The notes under the pieces are model-generated. The model made no database searches. It worked only from the letters and a program-made list of their open reading frames with translations, and was not told the DNA's origin. Positions 53,134-62,662 of a stretch of DNA of 64,000 nt are shown here, in pieces (the first letter of the stretch is position 1; every line of letters begins with the position of its first letter). The stretch spans positions 50,234 through 114,233 of the forward strand of contig NZ_FMYY01000022.1 of assembly GCF_900101595.1 (NCBI RefSeq), given 5' to 3'. The position numbers and the translations under genes were made by a program. Source of the stretch: Paenibacillus sp. cl123. GTDB lineage: Bacteria; Bacillota; Bacilli; Paenibacillales; NBRC-103111.

Positions 53134-54024
53134 CTAGCGCTGGCGCGGACCGGCGTGGGTCTGCCGCCGCAGCTTGCGTCTGGATGCTTGGGCCTGTTTG
53201 CCGGCGTTTCTCGCAGATGTGGCGTCAGGAGACGCTTGGCCGGCAAGCTCAGGGGAGCCGGGAGCAAAGGCAGCATCCGCTGCGGCTGCAGCCTGATGCC
53301 GCTGCAGAGGAAGGTGACTGGCGACAAGCTGACCGGAATGCGGGCTTTGCTTTGCTTGCTTGTCATCCGCCGCCAGGGCGGCAACGCCTTCTTCCGGCGA
53401 CTGCTGCCTGTATTCCCTCAGCCCATGAGGCTCCGGATAGCGCTGTCTGGACATCCACAGGAGTTCGGCTTCGGAGATGTCCTTTTTAATCACGACCAGA
53501 TGATACATAATCTCATGGACGACATTGACCTGCAGCTCCTTCAGCATGCTGAGCTCTTCCGGCTCGTACAAGGGAGAACGGTAAAGCGAGTCGTACAGCA
53601 GCTCCATACGCAGCAGGCGGAAATCGTAGGGGATGTCGAAGTCGTCGTAGTCGATGACAAGCGGACTGACCGCCGTATGCGGAGGCTGGAAGAAGCGCTC
53701 TCTGCCCGTCAAGTACCGGGGGGTGTATTCATCAAATTTTTGCTTGATATACGGATTGGACATATGGCGGAAATGATGGGCGTACGGCGCGAGAATACAG
53801 ATGACGGCCTTGTGTACGCAGATGCGCGCGATTTCCTTCAGGACGGTCTGCAGGTTGTCGACATAAGGCAGGCTGCGGCTGGCCATGACCAGCTCGACTG
53901 AGTTGTCCGGCAAAGGAATTCCGTCATTGAGATCGCATACGAGGTCTACCCCGGGGCCGCCCTGCTTGTCGAGGCCGAAGAAGCCCGGCTGTTTGCGCGC
54001 GCCGCAGCCGATATCCAGTTTCAT
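53134..54024 (-). CDS. Class I SAM-dependent methyltransferase with basic, low-complexity tail
   Basis: A 296-residue protein. Residues 1-110 are a Rossmann methyltransferase core: MKLDIGCGARKQPGFFGLDK (motif I and II) then LVCDLNDGIPLPDNSVELVMASRSLPYV (motifs III-IV). Residues 110-210 form a helical region, and residues 210-296 are low-complexity and rich in Ala, Arg and Gln, ending in RRKLRRQTHAGPRQR. It lies about 330 bp upstream of the giant DUF11 gene on the same strand, which is suggestive of joint expression, but no overlap or coupling exists. Substrate unknown. Confidence 0.78.
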   Translation of the reverse strand: MKLDIGCGARKQPGFFGLDKQGGPGVDLVCDLNDGIPLPDNSVELVMASRSLPYVDNLQTVLKEIARICVHKAVICILAPYAHHFRHMSNPYIKQKFDEYTPRYLTGRERFFQPPHTAVSPLVIDYDDFDIPYDFRLLRMELLYDSLYRSPLYEPEELSMLKELQVNVVHEIMYHLVVIKKDISEAELLWMSRQRYPEPHGLREYRQQSPEEGVAALAADDKQAKQSPHSGQLVASHLPLQRHQAAAAADAAFAPGSPELAGQASPDATSARNAGKQAQASRRKLRRQTHAGPRQR

Positions 54025-54258
54025 TGGGGTATCACCTCCCGGAAGCGGATGTCTGTGCTATATAGTATGGCAGCGCGGGGGGCTGGTCTGTGCGGTTGTC
54101 CGGGGGATCGGAGGAAACGATTTTCATCAAGAAGGGGTCTTCGCGGCGAAGGACTCCGCCCGGGAGGTTATCTTCTCGTCCGGATGATGGTAAGATGAAG
54201 GTATGAGAAAGTCAAGCAAGCTGAACAGTTATGAAAGACAAGAGGAGAGACAGCAGAC

Positions 54259-54813
54259 ATGAATAATGAAATCACCAATAACTCCGCTGCAGGCACGGCC
54301 GACCGGGAGGAAGCGCGCAGGCTGCTGGATGAAAGTCCCGACATTGTGTTCGAGGAGCGGCTGAGGCTGGAGATCGACGAGGAAGCTGCCGGATTCTGGA
54401 TGAAATTCACGGCGGAGTGGGGCGGAGCCCTCTATTTGCTTGACGAAACGAACAAGAAGCGGTATGAGCACGGGCTGCTGGATGAGGAAAGCTATGAGTG
54501 GGCGCGCCGCTGCTACCGGCTCGGGCTGATCGGACTCAGCGAGCTGTACGACCGGTTAAAGGCATGGACCGAGGAGGAGAACCGGGACGAGCGTTTCCTT
54601 TATGCGATGAATTCGATCGATTGCTTCCTTGTCCCCGGCTATCTGGACGACTACAGCCGGGTGCATGAGGCGGGGGCGGACCTTTGCAGACATTGGATCG
54701 GCGAGATCCGGGAACGGCTGTCATCGCAGGCTCCGATCGAGGAAGCGGTCGCCGCTATTCATACGATGGCGAGCGAGTATATTAAGCGCATGCATCTATA
54801 TGCGGCAGGCTGA
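54259..54813 (+). CDS. Hypothetical acidic helical protein
   Basis: A 184-residue soluble, acidic, mostly helical protein without a recognisable domain (EERLRLEIDEEAAGFWMKFTAEW; later DRLKAWTEEENRDERFLYAM). The ATG is preceded by an AGAGGAGAG site, so the gene is likely real. It is divergent from the methyltransferase gene and followed by a terminator. Confidence 0.6.
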   Translation: MNNEITNNSAAGTADREEARRLLDESPDIVFEERLRLEIDEEAAGFWMKFTAEWGGALYLLDETNKKRYEHGLLDEESYEWARRCYRLGLIGLSELYDRLKAWTEEENRDERFLYAMNSIDCFLVPGYLDDYSRVHEAGADLCRHWIGEIRERLSSQAPIEEAVAAIHTMASEYIKRMHLYAAG

Positions 54814-54863
54814 CCGGCCGGGTTATAAAGCAGGCGGCTTTCATGCCGGCCGATGAACGGAAG

Positions 54864-54905
54864 AAGAACCTTCGAAACCGCTTTTTTGCGGGCTTGAAGG
54901 TTCTT
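54864..54905 (+). terminator. Terminator after the acidic helical protein gene
   Basis: AAGAACCTTC pairs with GAAGGTTCTT around a 22-nt loop; the T-run is short. Confidence 0.65.
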
Positions 54906-55189
54906 TGTCGTAGTTCAGGAGCCGGGGGATTCAGACGGGAGTTGAACTTGAGCGGGAGTGCATTCGACAATTTTTGAAATTTAGTTTCTAATTTTTATTA
55001 TTTACTGAAATTTAATTTTAAAGTATGATGGCGGTAGGAAGGGAGGGAAATGCTGGAACCCATGCCGAATCGTGGCGTGCCTTAACACAATCTTGAGAAG
55101 AAATGCCGCTTTATTTAACAAAACCTCGTTAAGATTGTCATTTGGAGAGCTGTTTATCCTGCTATTCATCTGAAGGAGGTATTCGTGCA

Positions 55190-58100
55190 TTGAGAGGGTT
55201 AGCCGGTAAAAAGGCATTATTAGTATCATGGACGTTAATTGCATCTCTCATTATGCCGTCCGGCCACGTCTGGGCGTCGGAAGCGGCGTCAGCCGCAGCG
55301 GGACAAGTAGTGGTGGACACCCGGGAAATGGAGCTTGCGCCGGGGGCTGTCTACCGCTGGCTGGATATGAAGCTGGACCGGGGAGCCGAGAAAGTACATA
55401 TGGTGGAGTTCGATCCGAAAAATGCCAGTCTGGAGCTGCAGCCGGCCAAGACGTTCGGCAAAGTATACGGCATGCAGCCTTTAACCAAAATGGCGGCCGA
55501 AGCCGACCGCCAAGGCAACCGGGTCATCGCCGGCATCAATGCCGATTTCTATGATTTGGCCAATGGCGTGCAGCACGGCTTGTTTATGGGCGAGGGCACG
55601 ATCTTAAGCAGCCCCACATCTGGCCGTTACGCTTATGGGATTACGGCTGACGGAGCGAGTCTGTTCGGACCGAGTCCGAAGCTGACCAAGACGGTGACCA
55701 TAGGAGGGAAAACGGAGAACCTTACGCATATCAACCGTTTGCGCGGGGCCGAGGAGCTCGTGCTGTACAGCGCCGACTTTCATACCTCGACCAAGACGAA
55801 TGAGCTGGGCGATGAAGTGGTGCTCGATATCGTCGAAGGGGAAGTAAAAAGCGGACAAACGCAGCGCCTGAAAGTCGCCGAGATCCTCCAGAACCATGGC
55901 GACACGCCGCTCAAGACGGGGCAGGTCGTTCTGTCCGCTTCGGGCAAATACCGCGAGGCGCTGAAGCCGCTGCAGATCGGCGATGAAGTAACGGCCCGCT
56001 ACGAGCTGGAAAGCCCATGGGATCAAGTGAAGACAGCTATCGGGGGCGCGGGCATGCTTGTGAAGGACGGCGTTGTCCAGACGAATGTAGGACCGGAGGG
56101 AGTTCATCCCCGCACGGCGATCGGAGCCAAGGCCGACGGTTCCGTCGTGCTGTTCGAAGTGGACGGACGGGCCCCGGGCTTCAGCGAAGGGGTAGAAACC
56201 GCCGAGCTGGCCGCGATGATGCGCGAGCAGGGAGTCGTCAATGCGATGAATCTTGACGGAGGCGGCTCCTCGACGTTCATCGCCAGGCTGCCAGGAGAAT
56301 CCACCTTCAAGATGCTGAATCGCGGCTCCGACGGCGGCGAGCGGAGTACGGCCAACGGCGTGCTGCTGGTCAATAAGGCTCCGGCCGGTCCTGCGGAGAA
56401 GCTGGTCGTCCGGCCGAATCTTGAGCGGGTGCTGACCGGCTCGTCCATCAGCTTGCGGGCCGCGGCTGTGGATGCCGCCGGCCACCCGGCTTCCTTCGAC
56501 GGAGCGCTCGTCTGGCAGCTCGATGCCGCCTTGGGCCAGGTGGATGCACAGGGCAAGCTGACCGCCGGCATGTCTGCAGGCGTAGGGGAGCTGACGGTAA
56601 CGGCAGGCCATTTGACGGGGAAAGCGCAAGTGGAGGTTGTGGATGAGCTGACGGAGCTGCGTTTTCCGGACGCGGTGAAAACAATCGCTTCCGGGCAGTC
56701 GACGATTATGGAGGTGACCGCTCTTCGGCGCGGACAAGTCGTGCAGGCGGACAATGCCCGGCTGGCGTGGAGGGTGGAAGGACCGATCGGCACCATCGAC
56801 GGTTCGGGCACATTTACGGCAACGACGGAAACGGAGAAATCGGGAAAAATTTTCGTCCGCTACGGTGATGTAGAGACGTCGATGGAAGTGAATGTGGGAC
56901 TGCCGCCCGTTATATTGGAGGATTTCGAGGGAGGCTTGGACCGGTACCTGGCGTCGGCCGGAGACCGGGTCGTACTCAGCAAGGTCAGCGTGGAGACGGA
57001 TGAGGAGTTTGTCCGGTTCGGCAAGCAGGCGCTGAAGCTGGAGTACGATTTTACCGGCCAGCCGAGCACATCCGGGGCGTACCTGAAGACGAAGACGCTG
57101 GGAGACGCCATCGTTCTTCCGGGTTATCCGGAGAAGATCAGCATGTGGGTGTACGGAGACGGCCGCAAGCATTGGCTGAGAGCCCAGCTTCGCGACAAGA
57201 AGGGGGTCATTCCGCTCGATTTCGTCGATCAGACGACCGGGATTGATTTTGTCGGCTGGAAATATCTTGAGGCTGTCGTTCCGAAAGGCAGGGAGCTGCC
57301 GCTGACGATGGATATGCCGGTGCGCTATATGGAGACGAGCGCCGCCAAGAAGGATGCGGGCGTGCTCTATGTGGACCAGATTAGCGCCCTGTACGGTCCG
57401 GCCAAGGACGATATGAAGCCGCCGGTGCTGAAAATTGTGTCTCCGGCGGAGGGAGCGACGGTGCGCACGAATACGCCTGTCATCCAGGCGATTGGAGAGG
57501 ATGACGGCTACGATCCGGCCACGCATCCGGGGACGACGCTGATCGATCCGGAGCAAATCCGCGTGCATCTGGACGGCGTTCCAGTGCAGCATGCGCTGTA
57601 CCCGCCCAAGGGTGAAATTACGTACAAGCCGGGGGTTCCGCTGGCGGACGGCGTGCATCAGGCCAAGGTCCGCATCAAGGATATGTCCGGCAATGTGACG
57701 ACCCGGGAGTGGACATTCCATGTCGATACGGGTTCTTCGAAGCTTGTCTATGATACGCCGCAGCGCATGTACGCGGGCGGGACGTACACGCTGGACGTGA
57801 AGGGGTTCAAAGCGGCCGGCATTCGCGGAGCGCAGCTTGAGCTCGGTTTTGATCCGGCTAAGGTGGAAGTGCTGGAGGCGGTGAAAGGCTCCAAGCTTCA
57901 GGACAGCCAATGGCAGCCGATTACAGACGCGGCCAAGGGCATCGTGCGGCTTGCCTGGACCGGGCTTGACGCGTCCGGACTGACGGATGCGGACCTGCTC
58001 GGACAAATCCGCTACCGGATCAAGCAGGATGCGGTCGGCGCGCATCAGATCGCGTTCCGGTCGGGCGCCATTTCCTTCACCCACACGGGCGATATGAGCT

Positions 58101-61100
58101 TCCCGTTTTTCGGCTTGCCGCTGAATGCCGATATTGCTTACGGACTGCAGCTTGGCTGGGATGAAGACGGCAGAGCGCAAGGCTATCCCACTGCGCTGCG
58201 CGTCAGCGATGAAGGCGGGCGGCCTGTGGAGGGGGCGCGCATCGTTGCGGACGGAGCGGACCTCGGAGTAACGGGGGCTGACGGTCAGCTTGTAACTTCA
58301 TCGCTGACCGCGAGCGTGAAGGAGTATAAGCTTCAGGCATCCAAGGACGGCGGCTTCAGTCCGGTGATGGTGTTCAAGGTATCCCCGCTCGCCGGTTCGT
58401 CGGTGCCGAACAATATTGCGGTTCAGATGGGGGCTGACCCGGCTCGTTCCCGCTCGTTCAACTGGCACACGCATCCTGGCACGGATCAAACCGTGGTGGA
58501 GATCGTCAAGCAGTCGGAATTTGCCGGCTTCGATCAAGCGAATGTACGGAAGTATACGGGGGACAGCAAGCTCTACAACACCTACGATCTTGGCACGGTA
58601 AGGGTACACCGGGCAGCGGCGACTGATCTCGAGCCGGGAGAGCGGTATGTGTACCGGGTAGGCGACGGGGCGGGAAATGACAGCCCGCAGGGCATGTTCC
58701 AGACAGCGCCTATATCGGCACCTGTGTCGGCACCCGCGCCGGGGACAGGAGAAGAGGACTCGCTGAAGTTTCTGTATTTCGCCGATTCCCAGGCTTCCGA
58801 TCTGAATGGCTACAAGCTGTGGGGGAATACCGTGAAGAAGGCGGCCGCCGAGCATCCCGATGCCGAGTTTATGCTGCATGCGGGAGATATGGTGGACAGC
58901 GGGTATAAGGAAAATGAATGGAATATGTGGTTCGGCCAAGCGCAGGAGCAGCTGCTGCAAACGACGCTGGTTGCCGTTATCGGCAATCACGAGTACAGCA
59001 CCGCGAGCGGCAATAGCGATTTCCAGGCGCATTTCAATCAGCCGGGCAACGGGCTTCCGTCGCTTCAGGGCACGAGCTTTTCTTTCGACTACAAGGATAT
59101 GCATTTCGTTGTGCTGAACAGCGAGCAGGATTATGAGCAGCAGGCGGCGTGGCTGCGGGAGGATTTGGCCGCAACGGATAAGACGTGGAAGGTGGTCGCT
59201 TTCCATCGCGGTCCGTACGGCAGCATTTACGATACGGAGGTCGTCAGGCAGCATTGGGTGCCGGTGCTGGATGAATTCGGCGTCGATCTCGTGCTGAACG
59301 GGCATGATCATATTTACTTGCGGACCGTGCCGCTGCGCGGGGGACAGGAGGTTCCTGCGGGCCAAGGCACGACTTATGCCATCGCCGGCTCGACCGGGCC
59401 GAAGTTTTATTCGTACACCGAGCGCTCCTGGCCGCTGGCCAAACTCGATGAGGAGCAGACGCAGATGTATGCGGCCATTGAGATGAAAGGCGGCAGCTTG
59501 AGCTACGTGGCCAAGACGGTCGAGGGACGGGTGGTCGATGAATTTACGCTGGTGAAGCAGCGGCCGCAGCTTCCGGAAACGGTCTTGCTGGACCGGGAGG
59601 CCGTTTCGCTGGCAGTTGGGGAAAGCTTGAAGCTGCAGGCGACGGTGCTGCCGGAAAATGCTTCGAACAAGCAGGTGACCTGGTCCGTCTATGATTCTGC
59701 TCCGGGCGCTATCGTCTCGGTATCGGAGGACGGCCGGGTGTTGGCTCATGCCGAAGGCCGCGCGACCGTGCGGGCAACGGCAGTCGCAAGCGGCGTATAT
59801 GCCGACAGTGCGATTACGGTCCTGCCTTTCTCCGAGGGCACCAAGCTGGAATTGCTGGGTAAAGGCGAGCTTGTTGCCGGCGGACAGGATATGGCGGTAG
59901 CCGAAGCGGTCTATGAAGGGAAACGGACCCGGCTGACCGAGGGCGTCGTTTTTGCCAGCTCCGTCCCGGCTGTTGCCGTAGTGGACGGCCAAGGCGTGGT
60001 AACGGCGCTGAGCCCGGGGGAGACGGTCATCTCGGCCGTGTATGCGAGTCTGCGGGCTGACTACCGGCTGACGGTCATCGCCAAGGAGCCTGAGCCTGAG
60101 AATAAGCTGGAGCGCATCGAGCTGAGCGGTCTGCCGGGAACGCTCGAGGTCGGCAAGTCTGCTCAGGCGTCTGTGACGGGAGTTTACGCGGATGGCAGCC
60201 GGGCGGGCCTCAGCGAGGGAGTTGTGTTCGACAGCTCCAGCATGACGGTCGCTTCGGTCAGCCTGACCGGAAAGGTAACGGCGCTCACGGAAGGCATTTC
60301 TGTCATCCGCGCGGTGTATGAAGGCCTAAGCAGTCCGTTCACGGTGAAGGTGGTTCGCGCTTCCGATTCCGGATCTGATCCGGAGCCGGGAACAGGCGGA
60401 TCTGCGCCGTTCGCGCCGGCTCCTGATCGTACGGAATCTCAGCCTGGTCCGGTCGAATTGACCGCGGAGCAGTTGAGCAGTATGATGACTGATCGCGGCG
60501 TCGAAATTCGTCTGTCCGGCAGCTTCGAGGGGCTTACGCTCCCGGGGACGGCAGCGGATATGCTGGAAGGCAAGCCGGTGCAAATCACCGCTGACGGACT
60601 GTCGATGACCTTGCCGGCGGAGGTGCTGCTGGCTGTGAGCAAGCTGTTGCCTGCCGGACAGGATGCGGACAGCCGGATTCAATTGGAAGCTGCCGGCGTG
60701 GCCGGGGATGCGGTACGGAAGCTGCTCGCTCAGGCGGAGCAGATGTCTGAAGCCGAACTTAAGGCGGCGGGAGAAGTACTGGAGTTCCGTTTGTCGATTA
60801 TGACCAAGGATGGGCGGACGGCCAGCCTGACCCGGTTCGAGCAGCCGATTCGCCTGACGCTGAAGGCGGACTCTGGCACGGACCGCAAGCTTGCCGGCAT
60901 CTATTTTATTGCCGATAACGGCAAGCTGGAGTATGTGGGCGGAACCTGGAAGGACGGCGGGCTGACGGCGGATATCAGCCATTTCAGCAAATATGCCGTG
61001 TTAGAATATCGCAAGACGTTTGCCGACCTCGCTTCGGATCACTGGGCCTTCCCTGTGATGCGCGAGCTGGCGGCCCAGCATCTCGTCGATGGAGTGGGGG

Positions 61101-61567
61101 GCGCTGCCTTTGCCCCTGAACAGCAGGTAACCCGGGCGCAATTCGCTGCCATGCTGGTGCGCTTGCTGGGGCTTGAAGGCGGTTCGGCCGCTTCGTTCGC
61201 CGACGTAGCAGACGATGCGTGGTATGCGGCTGAAGTTGGAGCGGCCGCTCAAGCCGGACTTGTCGAGGGGATCGGCGGCGGACAATTTGCACCCGACGCT
61301 GCCGTGAAGCGTCAGGAGATGGCCGCTATGCTGGTGCGGGCTTACGTGCTCCAGACGGGCAAGCAGCCAGAGAAACAGCCGGCTGTTGCAGCCGGATTCG
61401 TGGATCTGGAAGCGGCTCCGGGTTGGGCGAAGCAGGCGGTAGCGGACGCCTATGGGCTTGATCTGGTGAGCGGCCGCGCGGCGGAGCAGTTCCATCCGCT
61501 CGATGCCGTGACAAGAGCGGAGAGCGCCCAAGCTGTGTACAACCTGAAGGCTAGGCTATCCAGGTAG
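55190..61567 (+). CDS. Giant secreted NAGPA/cohesin-like/metallophosphatase/Big/SLH protein
   Basis: A 2125-residue surface protein. TTG start at 55190 follows AAGGAGG; a signal peptide ends near VWASEA. Domains by residue: about 100-395 a phosphodiester-glycosidase (NAGPA) domain with GINADFYDL and NAMNLDGGGSSTF; 400-590 Big-like; 600-750 a carbohydrate-binding-type sandwich; 850-965 a cohesin-like domain; 1190-1440 a calcineurin-like phosphoesterase with FADSQ, HAGDMVD, GNHEY, AFHRG and NGHDH; 1460-1720 three Big2-like repeats; 1945-2125 three SLH domains (FADLASDHWAF, FADVADDAWYA, FVDLEAAPGWA). SLH domains would bind pyruvylated wall polymer. NAGPA domains cleave phosphodiester-linked sugars, so the protein may remodel teichoic-type polymers. 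Confidence 0.88.
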   Translation: MRGLAGKKALLVSWTLIASLIMPSGHVWASEAASAAAGQVVVDTREMELAPGAVYRWLDMKLDRGAEKVHMVEFDPKNASLELQPAKTFGKVYGMQPLTKMAAEADRQGNRVIAGINADFYDLANGVQHGLFMGEGTILSSPTSGRYAYGITADGASLFGPSPKLTKTVTIGGKTENLTHINRLRGAEELVLYSADFHTSTKTNELGDEVVLDIVEGEVKSGQTQRLKVAEILQNHGDTPLKTGQVVLSASGKYREALKPLQIGDEVTARYELESPWDQVKTAIGGAGMLVKDGVVQTNVGPEGVHPRTAIGAKADGSVVLFEVDGRAPGFSEGVETAELAAMMREQGVVNAMNLDGGGSSTFIARLPGESTFKMLNRGSDGGERSTANGVLLVNKAPAGPAEKLVVRPNLERVLTGSSISLRAAAVDAAGHPASFDGALVWQLDAALGQVDAQGKLTAGMSAGVGELTVTAGHLTGKAQVEVVDELTELRFPDAVKTIASGQSTIMEVTALRRGQVVQADNARLAWRVEGPIGTIDGSGTFTATTETEKSGKIFVRYGDVETSMEVNVGLPPVILEDFEGGLDRYLASAGDRVVLSKVSVETDEEFVRFGKQALKLEYDFTGQPSTSGAYLKTKTLGDAIVLPGYPEKISMWVYGDGRKHWLRAQLRDKKGVIPLDFVDQTTGIDFVGWKYLEAVVPKGRELPLTMDMPVRYMETSAAKKDAGVLYVDQISALYGPAKDDMKPPVLKIVSPAEGATVRTNTPVIQAIGEDDGYDPATHPGTTLIDPEQIRVHLDGVPVQHALYPPKGEITYKPGVPLADGVHQAKVRIKDMSGNVTTREWTFHVDTGSSKLVYDTPQRMYAGGTYTLDVKGFKAAGIRGAQLELGFDPAKVEVLEAVKGSKLQDSQWQPITDAAKGIVRLAWTGLDASGLTDADLLGQIRYRIKQDAVGAHQIAFRSGAISFTHTGDMSFPFFGLPLNADIAYGLQLGWDEDGRAQGYPTALRVSDEGGRPVEGARIVADGADLGVTGADGQLVTSSLTASVKEYKLQASKDGGFSPVMVFKVSPLAGSSVPNNIAVQMGADPARSRSFNWHTHPGTDQTVVEIVKQSEFAGFDQANVRKYTGDSKLYNTYDLGTVRVHRAAATDLEPGERYVYRVGDGAGNDSPQGMFQTAPISAPVSAPAPGTGEEDSLKFLYFADSQASDLNGYKLWGNTVKKAAAEHPDAEFMLHAGDMVDSGYKENEWNMWFGQAQEQLLQTTLVAVIGNHEYSTASGNSDFQAHFNQPGNGLPSLQGTSFSFDYKDMHFVVLNSEQDYEQQAAWLREDLAATDKTWKVVAFHRGPYGSIYDTEVVRQHWVPVLDEFGVDLVLNGHDHIYLRTVPLRGGQEVPAGQGTTYAIAGSTGPKFYSYTERSWPLAKLDEEQTQMYAAIEMKGGSLSYVAKTVEGRVVDEFTLVKQRPQLPETVLLDREAVSLAVGESLKLQATVLPENASNKQVTWSVYDSAPGAIVSVSEDGRVLAHAEGRATVRATAVASGVYADSAITVLPFSEGTKLELLGKGELVAGGQDMAVAEAVYEGKRTRLTEGVVFASSVPAVAVVDGQGVVTALSPGETVISAVYASLRADYRLTVIAKEPEPENKLERIELSGLPGTLEVGKSAQASVTGVYADGSRAGLSEGVVFDSSSMTVASVSLTGKVTALTEGISVIRAVYEGLSSPFTVKVVRASDSGSDPEPGTGGSAPFAPAPDRTESQPGPVELTAEQLSSMMTDRGVEIRLSGSFEGLTLPGTAADMLEGKPVQITADGLSMTLPAEVLLAVSKLLPAGQDADSRIQLEAAGVAGDAVRKLLAQAEQMSEAELKAAGEVLEFRLSIMTKDGRTASLTRFEQPIRLTLKADSGTDRKLAGIYFIADNGKLEYVGGTWKDGGLTADISHFSKYAVLEYRKTFADLASDHWAFPVMRELAAQHLVDGVGGAAFAPEQQVTRAQFAAMLVRLLGLEGGSAASFADVADDAWYAAEVGAAAQAGLVEGIGGGQFAPDAAVKRQEMAAMLVRAYVLQTGKQPEKQPAVAAGFVDLEAAPGWAKQAVADAYGLDLVSGRAAEQFHPLDAVTRAESAQAVYNLKARLSR

Positions 61568-61733
61568 GAGGGCTTCGACTTTGGAGTAACTACTGCAAGT
61601 TGGTTGATTGATTGGCGTAGGCTCGGAGGAATGGGCGGCATGTGCAATACGAGTCTGGAAGACCTGTGGCGTCAAGGGGGCTTTTGTCCGTGGAGGAGCG
61701 CCGTTTAAGCACATAGCCGTTTGAGCACATAGT

Positions 61734-61785
61734 AAAAATAGGCTTCTCACGAGTTCGGACTGAACTTTGTGAGAAGACTATTTTT
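61734..61785. repeat. First copy of a duplicated hairpin/terminator element
   Basis: AAAAATAGGCTTCTCAC pairs with GTGAGAAGaCTATTTTT around GAGTTCGGACTGAACTT, which is itself a GTTC/GAAC dyad. A second near-identical copy lies at 62195-62250. Confidence 0.85.
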
Positions 61786-61902
61786 CAGTTCAGAAGGCTT
61801 AGTTCGAAACTGTTGCGGCTTATCTCATCTTACCGCATACCTATGCCCAGACATCCAAAAGCGGAACGCTTTCTTTCCGGGCGGGCCGGTGGAGGGAATC
61901 AA

Positions 61903-62124
61903 TTGACCGAGTCGGCACAACAATCGGCATTAGATTTTATGCCATACCTATCCACAAAACAGAATCAACCTGATTGGGATGATATTGCGAAATTGGAGCC
62001 GGATGCTGCACCGTTGAGCGAAGCAGAAGAGCGCCAATTAAACAGCGAGAGCGGATTTATGTCTTGGGAGGAAGCAATGAGTGAGCTTAACTTACCGACT
62101 GACATTAAATCGTGCTGCCGTTAA
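61903..62124 (+). CDS. Orphan RelB-like antitoxin
   Basis: A 73-residue protein starting at TTG 61903 after GTGGAGGGAA. It has an N-terminal predicted fold (ESAQQSALDFMPYLS) and a C-terminal amphipathic region (SEAEERQL, GFMSWEEAMSELNLP) similar to small antitoxins of the RelB/Phd type. Its 3' end overlaps a short frame that reads like the start of a RelE-family toxin, which supports the antitoxin call. The C-terminus past LPT may be altered relative to the original gene. Confidence 0.65.
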   Translation: MTESAQQSALDFMPYLSTKQNQPDWDDIAKLEPDAAPLSEAEERQLNSESGFMSWEEAMSELNLPTDIKSCCR

Positions 62125-62152
62125 ATTTGTGGCCAAACAAGAAAAGTATTAA
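62081..62152 (+). pseudogene. Truncated RelE-type toxin
   Basis: From GTG at 62081 a frame reads VSLTYRLTLNRAAVKFVAKQ and then ends at TAA (62150-62152) after 23 codons. RelE-family toxins typically open with a strand then an A-V-K-F-x-x-K-Q helix; the remaining ~65 residues are missing. The frame overlaps the antitoxin gene in the usual toxin-antitoxin way. Confidence 0.6.
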
Positions 62153-62194
62153 TTTGAGGAGTTCAAGTTAGAAAACGTCATTTGGCCACATGAA

Positions 62195-62250
62195 TAAAAA
62201 ATAGGCTTCTCACGAGTTCAGATCGAACTTGGTGAGAAGCCTATTTTTTT
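62195..62250. repeat. Second copy of the duplicated hairpin/terminator element
   Basis: AAAAAATAGGCTTCTCAC pairs with GTGAGAAGCCTATTTTTTT with the loop GAGTTCAGATCGAACTT. It matches the 61734-61785 copy at nearly every stem position. Together they bracket the antitoxin-toxin remnant. Confidence 0.85.
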
Positions 62251-62662
62251 AAGAGTTGCGTAGTTTATCAAGCATCGCTTTCTAATTATCATATGCTTGT
62301 TGCTAGTTGCAGTTTGCAGGCTACGCTGACCGTTAGAGGCTAAACACGGAGCTTGGCATAAGTAAGCAGCAGCCTCTTAAGGGTCATCTTCCAGGAGAAA
62401 CGTTGCTCCAACTAAATAATCTGCAAATTTGGCCAGATTGAATCGGGATGCTGAAGGATGTCGAGCGGGTTGCGGCTGGCGCTTGGACGATCAGGGGATT
62501 TTTGTCTAATGGGCCCATCCAGTATGGAAAAATGATCCTGCTCCGAATGTTGCTCTGGCTGGAAAAGACGGATGCCGGGTGGTGGAAGGGGTACAACCCG
62601 GAGAAATGTTGGCGATGTTTTAAGAGGACCGGCTTTGGTAAATTTCACTGACCGGACAGCTT
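62251..62662. other. 411-bp stretch without a supported gene
   Basis: An open frame 62448-62651 (67 codons) has no recognisable family and no good ribosome-binding site. Nothing else is visible before the insertion element. Confidence 0.4.

Noticed and set aside
55604..58180. 858-codon minus-strand frame opposite the SLH protein gene
   Set aside because: It is an antisense shadow of a long GC-rich gene, rich in Arg/His, without a ribosome-binding site or domain. A similar frame at 58298-59992 was rejected for the same reason.
62448..62651. 67-codon open frame left of the insertion sequence
   Set aside because: No convincing ribosome-binding site or family; kept only as a note in the gap description.
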